Notes: a model not told the origin generated them from the sequence alone. Positions 53,101 to 64,000 are shown, counted from the first letter of the stretch. The stretch is DNA of 64,000 nt from Deuterostichococcus epilithicus (GCA_033439295.1 JAVTLE010000004.1:1426012-1490011); one strand, 5' to 3'. Numbers and translations are program-made.

Positions 53101-53686
53101 TCTCCCGGCCGTTTGGCGCTGCAACTGGACCTGCCGGCGTGTGGCAGGCAATTGACCATCTGGCGGGGGATCCTTGAACCCTTTGAAACCTGACGCTTCA
53201 GCACTCTATCCTATCTACTTCAGGCGCTCAAGCTGGACCTGGCGGCGTGCATCATCCTGGCGGCAGGCAACGACTACCTGCCGGCGGTGCGCGGGCTGCA
53301 CACCGCGCGGTCCCCCCTGGAGCGCCTGTGGGCCTGCTACCTGACCCTGCGCGCGAGCAAGCGCTTCCAGAACAGGCGAGTGGGTTTTCAGGGTTTAGGG
53401 CTGCCGCTCCCCCGTGGGAGCGCCTGTGGGCCTGCTGCCCACAGCTGCGCGCCACCAAGCGCTTTCACAGCGGGCAACCGTGACTCAAGGCTGCTGCTGC
53501 CATGCAACATGCGTTCTGCTTCAGTGAGGCTGTCCCGGGTGCGGTTTACTGGGGTTCAAGCTCTTTCAAGGTTGGCAGCATTGGGCACCAACAAACAGGC
53601 AACCTGCATCGGCGACGTCAGCTGCTGCTGCTGCAGCCTCCTCCGCAGACTGCGGCTGCCCCTGCACGTTCTGCTGCTCCTGCGCG

Positions 53687-53722
<36 letters not shown>

Positions 53723-56700
53723 TGATGAGGCTGCCGAGCAAGTCCGTCAGCGCTCAGTAGCAGCTCAGTCGAGGCTGCCCAGCAGGCACACGTGCGCGCC
53801 GGCATCGTCTCCTGCAGACGCATCTCTTTGCCAAATTGTACCAGCACGACACTCATACTTGCGCCTGCAGGCCACTGCTGAAGCAGCACGCGTGCATGCT
53901 GGCGCCACAGCTCACGGCAGACAGCTTCCTCACGGTCTCTCCCAATGCCTGTAGAACGCTGATCAAGCGGCATGCGCGCACCGGCGTCGTTTCCTTCGAC
54001 TCCATCGTGCTGGCCAAGCTGCTGGAAAAGCGCGGGGTCATTCCGGTTCCGGTGCCCAAGGCGGCGGCGGCTCCAGCGGCGGCTCGCAAGGCAGCGGCAG
54101 CTTCCGCAGCCGATCGTACGGCAGAAACTGCTGCAGGCGCGGCGGCTCCTGCAGCGGCGGCGGCGGCGGCAGCCAGCGGCGACTCTGACGTCGAGGCAGA
54201 CGCGGAAAGCGGCAGCGGGCAGCTGCTGCCGGCAGACGCCGTCGAATACCTTCAGGCGAGCCACCCTCCCAGAGCTCTCCTTCCAGCTGACATGGCTCTT
54301 CCCTGCTCCTCAGGACCTGGCGCCTGTGCACAAGATGCAACATGGCGTGCTACGGGTGTCGGACATGGTGCATCCGGCCGGCGGCTGCAGTTGAACAGAC
54401 TGCTCTGTTCCTGGCAGGGCGTGCTGTGGGTGCTGGACATGTATCTGACCTCGGATTGCCCGGACTACCGGTTCACCTACGAGCGAGAGGCGCCGCACGC
54501 GGCGGCACTCATGGAGGCTGCAGTCGCGATGCCCACCATCCGCCGCAAACGCCTGCCGCAGGCGCGTGCAAGCCCATAGCCGCCCAGCTTCAACGGCAGG
54601 CCCGTCCCTGAGTGTCGTCAGCGCAACGCTTGCTTTTGTGTGCGCGCTGATGTAGGTCATCTGCAGCTGCACCAGCAGCCTGTCACTGCTCTGCCCACCT
54701 TCAACCAGTCGCTGACCAGCCCGGCAGCGGCAACCAGCCCTTCGCCCTGCGCTTTCGAGCAGGGCGGGCCATGCACGATCAATTCCGAACACTCCATTAA
54801 AGCCTTAAACTTAGACTAATACGCTCCACTTCCCGCCCCGCAGGCGCCCGTCAGCGCGCGGCCGGGGCGGCGCAGGCGGCGCGCGGGCTCGCCGCTGAGC
54901 CCCGCCGCGACCGCGATGGCGATGCTGCCCGGCGGCGACGCGTCGACGGAACACGCTCCGGCTACCCTGGCGCACCTGCTGCAGCCGGGCAGCCCGCTGT
55001 TCCCGCTGTACGAGGTCTGCGGCACTTGTGAGGCGCTGGTGGACACCCTGGCCGCCGCCAACAATGTGCGCCCCCAACACGAAGCGCACTCGAACTGGAA
55101 CCGACAGATCTCTGATCAAAACCCGGTGCTGCCAGAACTCCCGCAGTCCCCGCCGCACAAATGGTGCGGAGCCTGTGAGGCTCTTGTCGAAACTTTTGCC
55201 GCCGCCAACATCTTGTGCCGTGGGCCTGCCATCCAACAGCCCAATGTTCCCGTTGGACGAGGTGTGCAGCACCTGCAAAACGCTGGACTCTGGTTGTGTG
55301 GCTTTGCCACAAGTTTGGGAAGGCCAGCAGCATGCAGCTGCTTGCTCTGGCAGGGTCCCACATCGAAAATCACACAGTCACAAACTCCAACCGTGCTGCC
55401 TGCATGCAGTCGTTGCCAAGTCAACTGGAGACCTGGACTGACACGCGAGCCTAGCTATCTCCAGAAACTGCCAACCTTTCTCATCTCGGCGAAAACCCCT
55501 CTCTTGGCGACAATCTTCCACGACCGCTCCCGTTGCAGGCGCTGCAGTTTGCCATGAAGGCAGCAGCGACGGCGCCGGAGGGCGCCGTGGCAACCGGCGG
55601 CGGCGGCGGCGACGGCGGCAGCCCCACTGCGCCCGCAGAATACATGGAGAACCTGGTAGCGGCCGCCAAGAAGGCCGTGCGGTGGGCACCTCGCCATGGA
55701 CGCGCGCGTGCCTGGCCGCCCTGTCACGCAGCCACGAACGCGATGGCCCACGCTGCTGTCGCAGACGCGCCAAAGCCGCCCCACACGTCTCAGCACCACA
55801 GCGAGCCGCAGAATGGCGCGTCCACGCTGATGCCCTGAAAACCATGACATCAAGCACGCCGACGCCGCCCCTCCCCAGCTGGCGGACCCGGAAGCTGCCC
55901 AGACAACATCGAAACGACGACAAGAGCCTGTGGCCTGTGCCTTCCGCAGGGCGGCGGACGCCCGGCGGCAGGCGCACCAGCGGGCCGCGCACCCATACGA
56001 GCCCTTCCCGCTCGAGCAGCTGGAGGCGGCAGTGGATGCCGTGGAGTACCCCAAAGAGGAGGCGGCGCTGAACCACTTCGGCGCGTCCACCCGCTACAGG
56101 CGAGGCCCTTCTGCTACAGCAAGCCCATTGGTGGGGCCCGCCGCTTGTGCGAGGGAATGGCCTGCACGCCCTGCGCCAGACGGGGTGAGGCTGTCGCGGC
56201 AGTGCGGCGGGCCGCCGACGGCTTGTCAGCCAAGGGCGTTGCGCGGGCAGCTCGTGTGTTGCGTCGACTAACGGGCAGCCCTTTACCTGAGCGTCTGGGC
56301 TCCGCACCTGGTCAGCGTGTCGAGGCTGCTGCGGTGGAGCCCACGAGAAGACGAGGCTCCGAAGCGTGCACATTGAACCATGCCGCTCTGATCTTTGCAG
56401 GCACGCCAGCTGGGCGCGCATGCGGGTGCTGAAGCCGCCCTCCGAGCGCGTCTCGCCGCTGCTGCCCCGACTGCATGTCGCCAGGTGTGTCTGCCAGAAG
56501 ACCTGGGCAGAGCTCTGCTGCAGCGTTCAGGCACGGACACCCTGGCAGGCCTGAGAGCAACATTCGAAAGCCCGCTGTTGCACAGGAACGGCTGTCGGAA
56601 ACCACTGCTGCCGCTACAGCTGCTGCTGCTGCTGCTGCTGTCCACAGTGAGTTGAAGCTGGCCAGCGAGACCTGTCGGGTACCTCCGCCAAACCTTAAAC

Positions 56701-57806
56701 CCTAAACTTCGCAGGGACAAGTGGGCGCTGGGGGGTCAGCCACGCCTGCAGCAGCAGAAGGAGCCGCTGCGACGGCCGCCTCCCAGTAGGCTGGTCGTTC
56801 CCGGCGCCATTGTCGCAGGCGCCGGCGAGGACCTTGGCGATGAACTCGATAGCGCTGAGCCCATTGACACAGAGGTTGGCGGCGATGCCGGCCGCGACGG
56901 CGGCATGATCGGCGGCATTGCCAATGGCAGCGGCGAGTTCGAGGGCGGCGGCGGCACCGGCGCCGGCAGCGGCAATGACAGCAGCAGCGATTCCGACGCG
57001 CTGGCAGCTGTTCCTCGCTGGTGCGACTTCCTCCATCAAGCAACTTTCACATGGTGGATTCGGATGGATGCGACAGCTGCTGTTTGGTGTTTGCATTCGC
57101 TGCTCGCCCTTTGGCTATTGCGAGAGGCGGCGGCCCTTTTCGAACATGCCTTGCCTGAACAGTCCGTGGCTGTGACTAGTCCCAATCCGTCATGTGGCCC
57201 CAGTCGATGTGCTCTCATACAGCGCAGTCTGAATTTGGTCAGCATGCACGCTGCGCTCATGCTGATTGAACTCAGACGACGACTTCCAAAGTGTCCCCTT
57301 ACAGGTCTGCGTCAGGTTTCAGCCCGACAGCGGGGCAGCAGCAGCAGGCGGCCTACGGGTCCTCGCCCCTGGCGAGCGCGCAGCGCATCCAAGCGCACGC
57401 CATGTCGTCTTTCACCGGCGCCTGGTGCGGCGGCTGCGGCGGCGCCGTCATGTTTGCAGGCGGCGGTGGTGGCCGCGGGATGCCCTGGAGCTGGGGCCAT
57501 GGCAGTGCCCGCAGCAGCGGCGCCCGGCGGCCGCTGCTTGCTGCTGCCTTCAGCTCGCAACCCTCACGGGTGGCGGCAGCTTCCAGCTCTCTGCCAGGAA
57601 TGCAGAGCACAGCCGCACCTGGCCCTGCGCCCATGCTGGCAGCGCTGCGGCGGCTGCCGGTCTGCCGCCAGCCGCAGCCGCAGCTACTGCCGCTGCCGGG
57701 ACGGCAGCGCAGTCCATCGGCTGGCAGGGGCCCGTGCAGCCGGCCGCTGCTGGCACTGGCGGCACACGCGCAGCGCTGGATGAGGCAGCCGCTGTGCAGG
57801 GTTTGA
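50154..57806 (+). CDS. divergent XRN-type 5'-3' exoribonuclease
   Basis: Fourteen exons: 50154-50277, 50567-50699, 51143-51335, 52066-52153, 52496-52725, 53224-53375, 53871-54255, 54418-54561, 54844-55065, 55539-55681, 55950-56099, 56401-56484, 56715-57020, 57305-57806; 951 residues. XRN enzymes degrade 5'-monophosphate RNA. All acidic active-site blocks are visible: YIDVAPLLY, LLAVDGPAPLAKLLLQR, PGTPFMGR, GEGEMKM, ADSDLTLIA, and GNDYLPA. A basic run (RRRRRLTLRRE) follows the second block as in XRN1. The start MGIKGFTSWFRQQFP differs from the usual MGVPxF start of XRN1/2/4, so it is an outlying member. The second half is Ala/Gly/Pro-rich. Only GVLWVLDMYL and PFPLEQLEAAV resemble XRN folds. 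Donors after 53375, 54255, 54561 and 56099 must be GC. The last exon may be wrong: another frame ends at 57844. The introns are crowded with exon-edge copies. Confidence 0.82.
50449..50520 (+). repeat. decayed copy of 3' splice junction (exon at 50567)
   Basis: CACAGTGCGGCATGAGGA, then GCGGGCTGGACA and GCGATG repeat the acceptor and about 65 bases of exon 2, 111 bp upstream. It is one of the best preserved copies, with the acceptor intact. Confidence 0.9.
50930..50975 (+). repeat. copy 1 of 3' splice junction (exon at 51143)
   Basis: GCGCAGGCGCCGACGGCAGC and CTGACGCTGCGGCG repeat the acceptor and the basic run of exon 3, about 205 bp upstream. Confidence 0.85.
51029..51072 (+). repeat. copy 2 of 3' splice junction (exon at 51143)
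   Basis: GCAGGCGCCGGCGGCGGCTG and GCGCTGCGGCGGGAGAGC repeat exon 3's start about 110 bp upstream, close enough to be a candidate alternative acceptor. Confidence 0.88.
51407..51497 (+). repeat. copy of the exon end (exon ending 51335)
   Basis: About 80 bases, from TACGCGCTGCAGCGGCTGCA to CCGGCTCCAC and GTGCCGGTG, repeat the last part of exon 3 with the donor, 155 bp downstream. The donor GTGAGC has become GTGCCG. Confidence 0.9.
52368..52430 (+). repeat. decayed copy of 3' splice junction (exon at 52496)
   Basis: CCGCAGCCGGGCTTGGACCT and GTCGCTCAT repeat the acceptor and exon-5 start (GCAGCCGACTCGGACCT, GACGCTCAT) about 122 bp upstream. Confidence 0.85.
52762..52812 (+). repeat. decayed copy of 5' splice junction (exon ending 52725)
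   Basis: CACAGCTGCCAGCGGC and GGCGGTGAC repeat the end of exon 5 about 80 bp downstream. Confidence 0.65.
53390..53400 (+). repeat. telomere-like motif after a 5' splice site
   Basis: AGGGTTTAGGG lies 14 nt past the GC donor of the exon ending at 53375. Confidence 0.65.
53405..53475 (+). repeat. copy of the exon end (exon ending 53375)
   Basis: GAGCGCCTGTGGGCCTGCT, GCGCG and AAGCGCTTTCA repeat the last 65 or so bases of exon 6 about 97 bp downstream. Confidence 0.88.
53687..53722 (+). repeat. CTG triplet run in an XRN-like gene intron
   Basis: About ten CTG units in the intron before the exon at 53871. A shorter CTG run lies at 56625-56640. Confidence 0.8.
54337..54368 (+). repeat. decayed copy of an exon start (exon at 54418)
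   Basis: GGCGTGCTACGGGTGTCGGA repeats the first bases of exon 8 (GGCGTGCTGTGGGTGCTGGA) about 78 bp upstream. The acceptor CAG has become CAT. Confidence 0.7.
55147..55205 (+). repeat. copy 1 of the exon end (exon ending 55065), same frame
   Basis: This codes CGACEALVETFAAAN against the exon's CGTCEALVDTLAAAN, 144 bp downstream and in the same open frame. The donor GTGCGC has become CTTGTG. Confidence 0.85.
55243..55290 (+). repeat. copy 2 of part of the exon end (exon ending 55065)
   Basis: TTCCCGTTGGACGAGGTGTG and CAGCACCTGCAAAACGCTGG resemble the exon's TTCCCGCTGTACGAGGTCTG and CGGCACTTGTGAGGCGCTGG, about 240 bp downstream. Confidence 0.75.
56692..56707 (+). repeat. telomere-like motif in a 3' splice-site tract
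   Basis: CCTTAAACCCTAAAC ends about 8 nt before the exon at 56715. Confidence 0.75.
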
Positions 57807-58270
57807 GCCGTTTTGATGCGATGCGCAGCCGGGCTGTGACCTGATGGAGCACTGATGGAGCTGTCTTTTGCTGCCAGTGCTCTTCCAAGCATACATTTCG
57901 TTGAAACAGAGACAGGCTTTGCACCGTTCCTTCTGCTAGGCGGCTTTTCTGACCGGGCTGCGAGTGTGAGCTTGATGAAAGTCCATGGCCGCCGAATTGT
58001 TCATTGCGGTATTTTCGAAAAGTCTCATGTATATGCTTTCTTCTCTCGTGTCCATTCGGCCATAACACCTTTCCCGCAGTTCAAATCTGAAGGAGATCGG
58101 CAGCCAGACACGCTCTGATCTTGCACAAACGTCAGCCTGCCAGCTGCAGCCAGGCAATCTTCTGCTAGCGGCTCTGGAGTGGGATTGTGCGAGATGGAGG
58201 CCTGACCACCGCAGCTGCCGGCGGGTTGCATAGACTGTCTCAAAGGAGGTGTTGAAAGCAACACGAAGTC
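57807..58270. other. intergenic region between tandem genes
   Basis: About 460 bp of 3' UTR and upstream region. It may include the true end of the previous gene near 57844. Nothing else is evident. Confidence 0.4.
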
Positions 58271-61200
58271 ATGTCGGCTGTCGCCGGCACCGCGCACCAA
58301 GTATTTGTGGTTGTCAGCACCGTGATGTGGGGTTTCTATCGCAGCTTCTACTTTGACCGCGCGGCCAAGGTACAACTTTTGAGCATAACAGACAGCGTTG
58401 TGACTCAGTGAAGTGTGCCATATGCGCTGCATGACAGCAGGATTCAGACCTGGTGGAACTATCAGCCACGCTGAAGCTGCTTTCAGGCTGTGTCCTAAGA
58501 GGAGAGCCAACCTCGCTCGCGTTGTGTATCGGTTGCTGATCTTGCAATGAACGCATTGATTGCACTGCCCTTCGCAGGTGTTTGTTCCGGAACACACACG
58601 GGAGGCCGCCTTCCAGCTTTTCTGCGACCTACGGTGAGTGAGCGGCTGGGGCACGTGCATCACTGCAGCGCTGGGGCCTGTTGGGCTCACACACTTGCCG
58701 CTGCGGACACTGTACTGGCACGTCCTGAGCAGTGGCTTCGTGTGCTACAGCACGAACACACCAAAGGATGCGGCATTCTTCCGGCGCCATGCCACCGCGC
58801 TGCAGCCCCACACCTATCTGGGCTGGCTGGTGCGCCATGAATCTCCTCCAAGATTGACGACTACATGCAACGGTATTGTCTCAGCCTTGCAGCGTCGGAG
58901 CAGCGTATGCAAGCGGGGTTGCTGACCGGGTGTGCACACGGCCGCAACATGTACAAAACACCTGCAGGCTGCCGCCGTGGTGCTGCTGTGCGCCTCGACC
59001 TACACTGCGGCCGCGACGGCAATCGCCCTGGCCGTCGCTGTGGCCGCCCTGAACGTCATCCTGGTGCTGTCCGTGCTCGGAGGTGGGTGAAAGTTTTTTG
59101 GATTTAAAACGATTCCAAATACTGTAGTTACGCAAAGGTGGCAGGGCGCTGCTGTTCTGACATGAGAAACTCACATTAATCCATGCTGATGCATAGCGTA
59201 CTCTTGCTGCACTGACCTTGCACATGTACTGGAAATGCATGTTTGGGGCGCCACCCTCATGCAAGGCTGCGGCATTGTGATCGGACCAGTGGTGGCAGTC
59301 CCACCCAGGACGACCGCAGCGTGCACCGAGCGCCAAGGCTTCGTTTGTCTGCCGCAGGCGTGACGCTGGCGGTGGTGCTGGGCTGCACCAGCGTGGTGCT
59401 GTTTGGGGCCGCCTGCATTGCTGGCTCCACCGCCTTCACATGCGCCCTGGGTGCGCATTGGGGCCTGCAGTCCACTCAGTGTTCTTTCCACCACTGCGGC
59501 ACCAGCTATCATTGCCCCGCCTCCTGTTTCGATGGTCTCGAGCTGCAAGGCTCTGAAAGGAGGCGACACAACCGGCAAGAGCCCCCGGGTCAGCAAACAT
59601 CCGGCTGGCATTCAGCTGCCACCCAGCAAGCACGTGGCGACCTTGAGCCATTCCGCCGATTACAGCTGCTGGGTATCGACCCCAATGCTGTTCCGCATGC
59701 AGCGTACACTGGATTCGCGACCACCAAGTTCGTGGCGACGTCGGCGGCGCGGCTGCTGCTGGGGCCGCAGACCGCCGGCGAGACGCGTGCCAGCAGCAGC
59801 CAGCAGCAGCTGCAGGGTGCACCGCAGCAGGCAGCGTTGGAGGCTGCGCCGGAGGATGAGGTGGCGCAGCCGCAGGCGGGGCCGCCAGACTCGCAGGTGG
59901 GGAGCAGGGTTCGGGCGAGTTCCGTGCGGGCACTCGCTGCACACCTGCTTCGCTGGCAGCAGTCGCTCGGGGCGCAGCTACCATCAGAGCGTGCCGTCGC
60001 GCTGCTGATATCACACAGTATCCGGTAGAGCGTCCTTGGCGGCCTGCTGGCAAGCACAAGCACGGAGTTGGCGCATGATGCTGACAGAGTCCCAAAGCCA
60101 CCCACTGCTCGGCTCGCGGTGCGAACAAGAGGAAGGGAGCTGACGCGATTGGACGCGGACATTGCGGCGCCGCCGCCGGCGGAGGCCATCCGAGTGTGCT
60201 TTACATACCTGTACTTACTGATCGGCGTCGGAACTGCGCAGGAGGAGGAGGAGGAAGCGCAGCAGCTGGACGCGGACGCGGCGGCGGCGGCGGCGGCCGC
60301 AACGGACCGTGCACGCTCGACGCTTGCGCACTTGCCCGGCGGCAATACGCCTGCTGCGCAGTACGCCATGGAGAAGCTGGGCCTTGCGCCGCCGCTCGAG
60401 GACAAGTGAGTCTGCAAGCCTCTCAGCATACAGTCACTGAAGCGATCCTAAGTGACCTGCTGTATGCCATCGAGAGGCTGGGCTTCGCGCCTCCGCCCAC
60501 CGCGACGCCGTCCATCATCACGGGAATGGTTTCCGCCTATCAGGAGACATATCTTCCTCCAAGCTACAACCTGAAACTGCTGCGGTGCACAGTGAAGCAG
60601 CGCGGCCTCGCGCCGCCGTTTGGGGACTCGTGAATGGGCCACGATCTGAGGGACACCTCGAAGCCGGAAAGGAGCAGCTGCAGTGTGCCTCAGGACGCAC
60701 AGACGCTGTGTTGTGCTCGTAGAACGACTGTGCCGTTTGGCAGTGCATCGATTTCGGAGCTGGACAGAGTCCCAACACACCAACCAGCCCCTCGCCATTC
60801 TGACGCGATACCTGATGTGCAGGACGGCTGCCCTCGGGGAGGTCGACCAGCGCCACCCGCTGGCGCCAGTGTCGGACGCGGCTGGCAATGTGCCGCCGGC
60901 GGCGGTGGATGCGTCAGAGGCGGCCAGCGCTTCGGCTGTCGGGTCTTCGCTCTTCCTCACACCTACCAAGAAGGTGATTTGCATTGCACTGTGGGGCGGA
61001 TGCTGTGGCTGCAGCAGTGCTGCCCGGTGCATAGGAGCGCCACTGCTGCCGTTGCAGGAAACGAAGGACACTTCCGCTGTGCCTCGTCTGCGGCAATTGG
61101 ACAAGCGCAGTGTCCAAGAATGTTGGTGCTAAGATCGTGCGAGGACCCGAGGACGTGCTTGGAAGGCGGACTGACGCATCGCTTCCGGCTGCTGCAGAAG

Positions 61201-61664
61201 CGGCGTGGCGCGCCTGGCAGCGACAGCAGCGACGCGGCAGCAGCGGGCCTCAGCCCGCAGCGGACGGCATACCGCGGCTCGGATGCGGGCGGAGACACGA
61301 CCAGCAACGTGTCCGAGGCCAGCCAGGTCTGCACCATCTTCAAATCATGTCTGTGGGTCTGTGCTCAATTCCTTCGTTTGGCCATCTGGCGTCGCTCTTG
61401 CGCATGTGCGTCCGCTTGTGCCGGCATTGCTGTGCGCCTCCAGCGGCAGCTGCCTGGCTCAGGGAAGCGAGCATTGCAGGCGGGGCTGTTCCCACATCGA
61501 TGTTCGAGACACTTTCGCAAGCAGGCTTGGGCACTTCCATGATCGCGATGGATCTGCGGGCGCAGGCGCCGGACCTGCAGGGGCTCATGGATCAGTCGTT
61601 CATGGGCAGTCCGCCTGGCAGTCGGCCGGCGACGCCATCCCGCGTGCCTCTGGCAGCCGCCTGA
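58271..61664 (+). CDS. multi-pass membrane protein of unknown family
   Basis: Ten exons in phase: 58271-58369, 58578-58633, 58733-58829, 58968-59082, 59358-59450, 59703-59896, 60242-60405, 60823-60973, 61111-61326, 61566-61664; 427 residues. A weak hydrophobic segment near the N-terminus (HQVFVVVSTVMWGFY) is followed by a soluble part, then long hydrophobic stretches from about residue 84 to 155 (AAVVLLCASTYTAAATAIAL, VAVAALNVILVLSVLGG, VTLAVVLGCTSVVLFGAACI, AGSTAFTCALG). These would make three or four helices or two hairpins. The rest is Gln/Ala/Glu-rich and disordered, ending PSRVPLAAA. The paired long hydrophobic stretches recall promethin or lipid-droplet assembly-type hairpins, but only loosely. 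Exons 9 and 10 are the least certain because the acceptors were chosen only by phase. Confidence 0.6.
60457..60500 (+). repeat. copy 1 of the exon end (exon ending 60405)
   Basis: TATGCCATCGAGAGGCTGGG then CTTCGCGCC repeats the exon end coding YAMEKLGLAPP, about 107 bp downstream. Confidence 0.85.
60580..60635 (+). repeat. copy 2 of the exon end (exon ending 60405)
   Basis: GTGAAGCAGCGCGGCCTCGC and GCCGCCGTTTGGGGAC with TCGTGAATG repeat the exon end and donor, about 125 bp after copy 1. Confidence 0.8.
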
Positions 61665-62535
61665 AGCTGGCGGCGACCGTTCAGCAGCCGCAGAGCCTGG
61701 GAAGCAGCATAACAGGCGCAGGCACAAGGATGTGGACATCCCCCCTTTGGAGGCGGCAGGGATCGCGCGCTGGCGCTGTCCGCCCGCCGAGTGGCAAGCA
61801 GGTGCAGCTGGCTCTGGGCGAAGGGTTTGCAATGGTGTTGCTGCATGTCGGACTGCCATTGTGTGCGCTAGGTGCAAATATGCAGGGGGGGTCATCCCCC
61901 TTTATTTCAGGAGATAGTGAAGCAGCTGCCATTATCCCTTGCTGCGAAATGTATGCTCGGCAATCAGCAGCGAGCGGCCGCCAACCTGTGGAATGATTTG
62001 ATCCCGGTCGGACCCTGGCGCCTGGCCTGTACCGTCGGCATCCAGCTTGAGGCGTCAGTGCTGTGCGTGATGACTTGTGAACCGTAGGGTGTCTTCAGCA
62101 TGGCGTGTGGCGGCTCACTGCAGCAATGGCATTGGGCAAGTCAGGACTTTGCAGCAGTGTGTTCCGGGATTCAGCTTCGAATAGGTATGTGTCGGCTCGT
62201 GCGTCTTGAAGTTGGTTTGCAACGTGGTGTCAGGCCCTCTTTCCATCGAACTGTGTTCGCTTGTCTTGCACGTCAGCAGAGAAAGTAAGCTGCGATCTGG
62301 TCTAGAGTGTAATGCATGCACACGATAGTAAACATTTACAGGTACCTTGCATTGCTGGAACACTAAACGCTGACTAGGGAGAAGGAAGGGGGAAAGGAAG
62401 CAAGAGCGAGTTCCGGCATTTCGACTACACACACAGAACCTGCCAGCTTGCGCATGCAAATTTCTCCTGCGGATTACCTTACTGCGGTGCGGTGTCGAGG
62501 ACCTGGAGCCGCCACAATTCGCTGGATTCGGCCAA
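61665..62535. other. intergenic region between tandem genes
   Basis: About 870 bp. It holds the presumed 3' UTR of the membrane protein gene and the upstream region of the Era-like gene. No supported exon or RNA gene. Confidence 0.45.
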
Positions 62536-64000
62536 ATGCTTCGGGGATTGCAGGATGGCTGCTGCCGGGCGTCCAGCCGGACAGTGTGGCTGGGCATCGT
62601 CAATCAACTGCATTGCGGAGCAGCAGCAGCGTCAGCTGTGATGTGCTCAGTGTCTGCCAGAGACGTGGCCGACAAGGTACAGCCAGGACGTGCGCATCCA
62701 CTGACAGCGGCATTAGGCCGGTGGCGAGACTTCAGCAGCATGCCAGCAGCTAGCGACGGCAAATCAGACCCTTTCACCGAGCAGATTGCCGAGCTGGTCC
62801 CGGACCACTCGAACAGCTTGGCTCACCATCTGCCAGGTACCTCACGGCTGACGCCGCCACACACTCCTCCACAGTCGCTGCTGCAGCTCACAGAAAGATC
62901 GCATCATCATGCAAACCATCGCGTCAAGTCATACATGTGATGGTCCGACGTCCCAATGCCCCGAGCGGATCGCTCCGCCTGCAGGCGGCGAGGTGCTTGA
63001 CGGCAGCGCCGAGGCCGAAAACGCCGCGCTGGCAGAGCCGCAGCGGCGGCTGCTGCAGGCGGGCATCGTGGGCGCGCCCAACGCTGGCAAGTCCAGCCTG
63101 ACCAATGCGCTGGCGGGCCGCAAGGTGGCAGCTGTGTCGCACCGGACCAACACGTCGTCGGCGGCGCGGCTGGCGACATTCACCGATGGCGGCGCCACGC
63201 AGGTGGGATCCTTGTTTTCTGGGTTCTTGACCAGGCCGCAGCGCAGCTGTTTTCCATGGCGTGGTGCTGCTGGATGCAGATTGGCAGCCGCCAACCTGCA
63301 GCCGTGCAGGTCGTGCTGCGGATGTCCGCCGCGGGGCTGTGGCCGCTGTTGTCACTACATGAGTGAGCTGGCTTCGGCCTGCCACCGCAGCGAGACGGCT
63401 CTGGCATGGCGTTTGGCACGATGCCGGCTGCGGCAGTGCGCAGCGGACTCACACACGATGTACCGCGAGGTATATTTCAGAAACAGGAAGACGAAAGGCG
63501 AGCGAACTCTGTCCATTGCCTGTCTGGTCTGCGACTTTGCTCCTAAACCCTGGCGCGTCATGCCTGCGCTCAGGTGGCGGTGTATGACACGCCGGGCGTG
63601 ACGAGCGTGGTGCGAGGGCGCGAGCAGGGTACTCGGGTCCAGGGCGCCTGGCAGGTGGCGCAGCACTGCGGCGCCGTCCTGTTCCTGGTCGACGCCGAGC
63701 GACAGGTGCGCAGAGAGCAGCATTCTGGCATGGTATCTACTTCGTGATTACCCAGTTCAAGCGACTCAGAGGTTGGAAAGTCGTATGAGGCTTCAGGCGA
63801 GGGTGCCTCGCCTGAGGGAGAAGGGCATTGAAGCTGTGCCTGGGGGAGGTCGAGGCTGTGGCAGGCTGGGTGTAAGGTGCCACGCGCAGCTCGCACCCGG
63901 CTGCTGTTCCTTGTGGCGAGCATCGGAGGGTTTCTGCAGTCCTGATTCCCAGGTGGACAGACTGGCGCACCGCCAGAGTGGCTCCCAGCAGCGCGGCTGC
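62536..64000 (+). CDS. Era-like GTPase, probably mitochondrial, cut by the window edge
   Basis: Exons 62536-62836, 62985-63202, 63574-63705 and 63953 to beyond 64000, all in phase. Era GTPases bind small-subunit rRNA and help ribosome assembly in bacteria and organelles. The first 70 or so residues (MLRGLQDGCCRASSRTVWLG, later ALGRWRDFSSMPAASDGK) are Arg/Ser/Ala-rich with few acids, like an organelle presequence. The G1 P-loop is GIVGAPNAGKSS, G2 lies in SHRTNTSS, and G3 is VYDTPGV. The VLFLVDAER strand follows. The G4 (NKxD) motif and the KH domain would lie past the right edge. Bacterial-type Era has KTNTTR-like G2 residues; here HRTNTSSAAR is close. The start was chosen at the first ATG of an open 301-nt exon. 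An organellar role rests on the family and the presequence. Confidence 0.85.

Overview
This window is GC-rich, intron-dense nuclear DNA, most likely from a chlorophyte green alga of the Chlorella/Trebouxiophyceae type. The reasons are about 112 short introns in 11 genes, G/C-biased codon use, donor sites of the form GTGCG or GTGAG, a plant-type tandem CCCH zinc-finger protein, a plant-type U2AF65, and plant-type telomeric motifs (CCCTAAA/TTTAGGG) inside introns. No operon, ribosome binding site, CRISPR, transposon, rRNA or tRNA was recognised. Gene models were built by hand. Each exon chain keeps reading phase across every junction, and most are supported by family similarity recalled from knowledge, not by a search.

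Layout, left to right: a small unknown protein (minus, 49-726); a 1024-residue coiled-coil protein (plus, 1859-10446); an IFRD-family regulator (minus, 11475-15422); the splicing factor U2AF65 (plus, 15894-20992); a UCHL3-like ubiquitin hydrolase (plus, 21455-23626); a very large ATG2 lipid-transfer protein (minus, 24532-40192, 32 exons); a predicted plastid membrane protein (plus, 41180-42410); a plant-type RR-TZF CCCH protein (plus, 42942-48399); a divergent XRN-type 5'-3' exoribonuclease (plus, 50154-57806); a multi-pass membrane protein (plus, 58271-61664); and an Era-like GTPase cut off by the right edge (plus, from 62536).

The genes do not form one pathway. Several act in RNA metabolism (U2AF65, TZF, XRN-like) and two in protein or organelle turnover (UCHL3, ATG2), which is probably coincidence.

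The most unusual signal is in the introns. About 20 exon-intron junctions are accompanied, 75-155 bp away on the intron side, by a decayed copy of the same junction: splice site plus 30-80 bp of exon. Some junctions have two to four copies. Two further oddities are about 9 inferred GC-AG introns out of 112, and telomere-like heptamers lying within about 25 nt of splice sites at 11 junctions.
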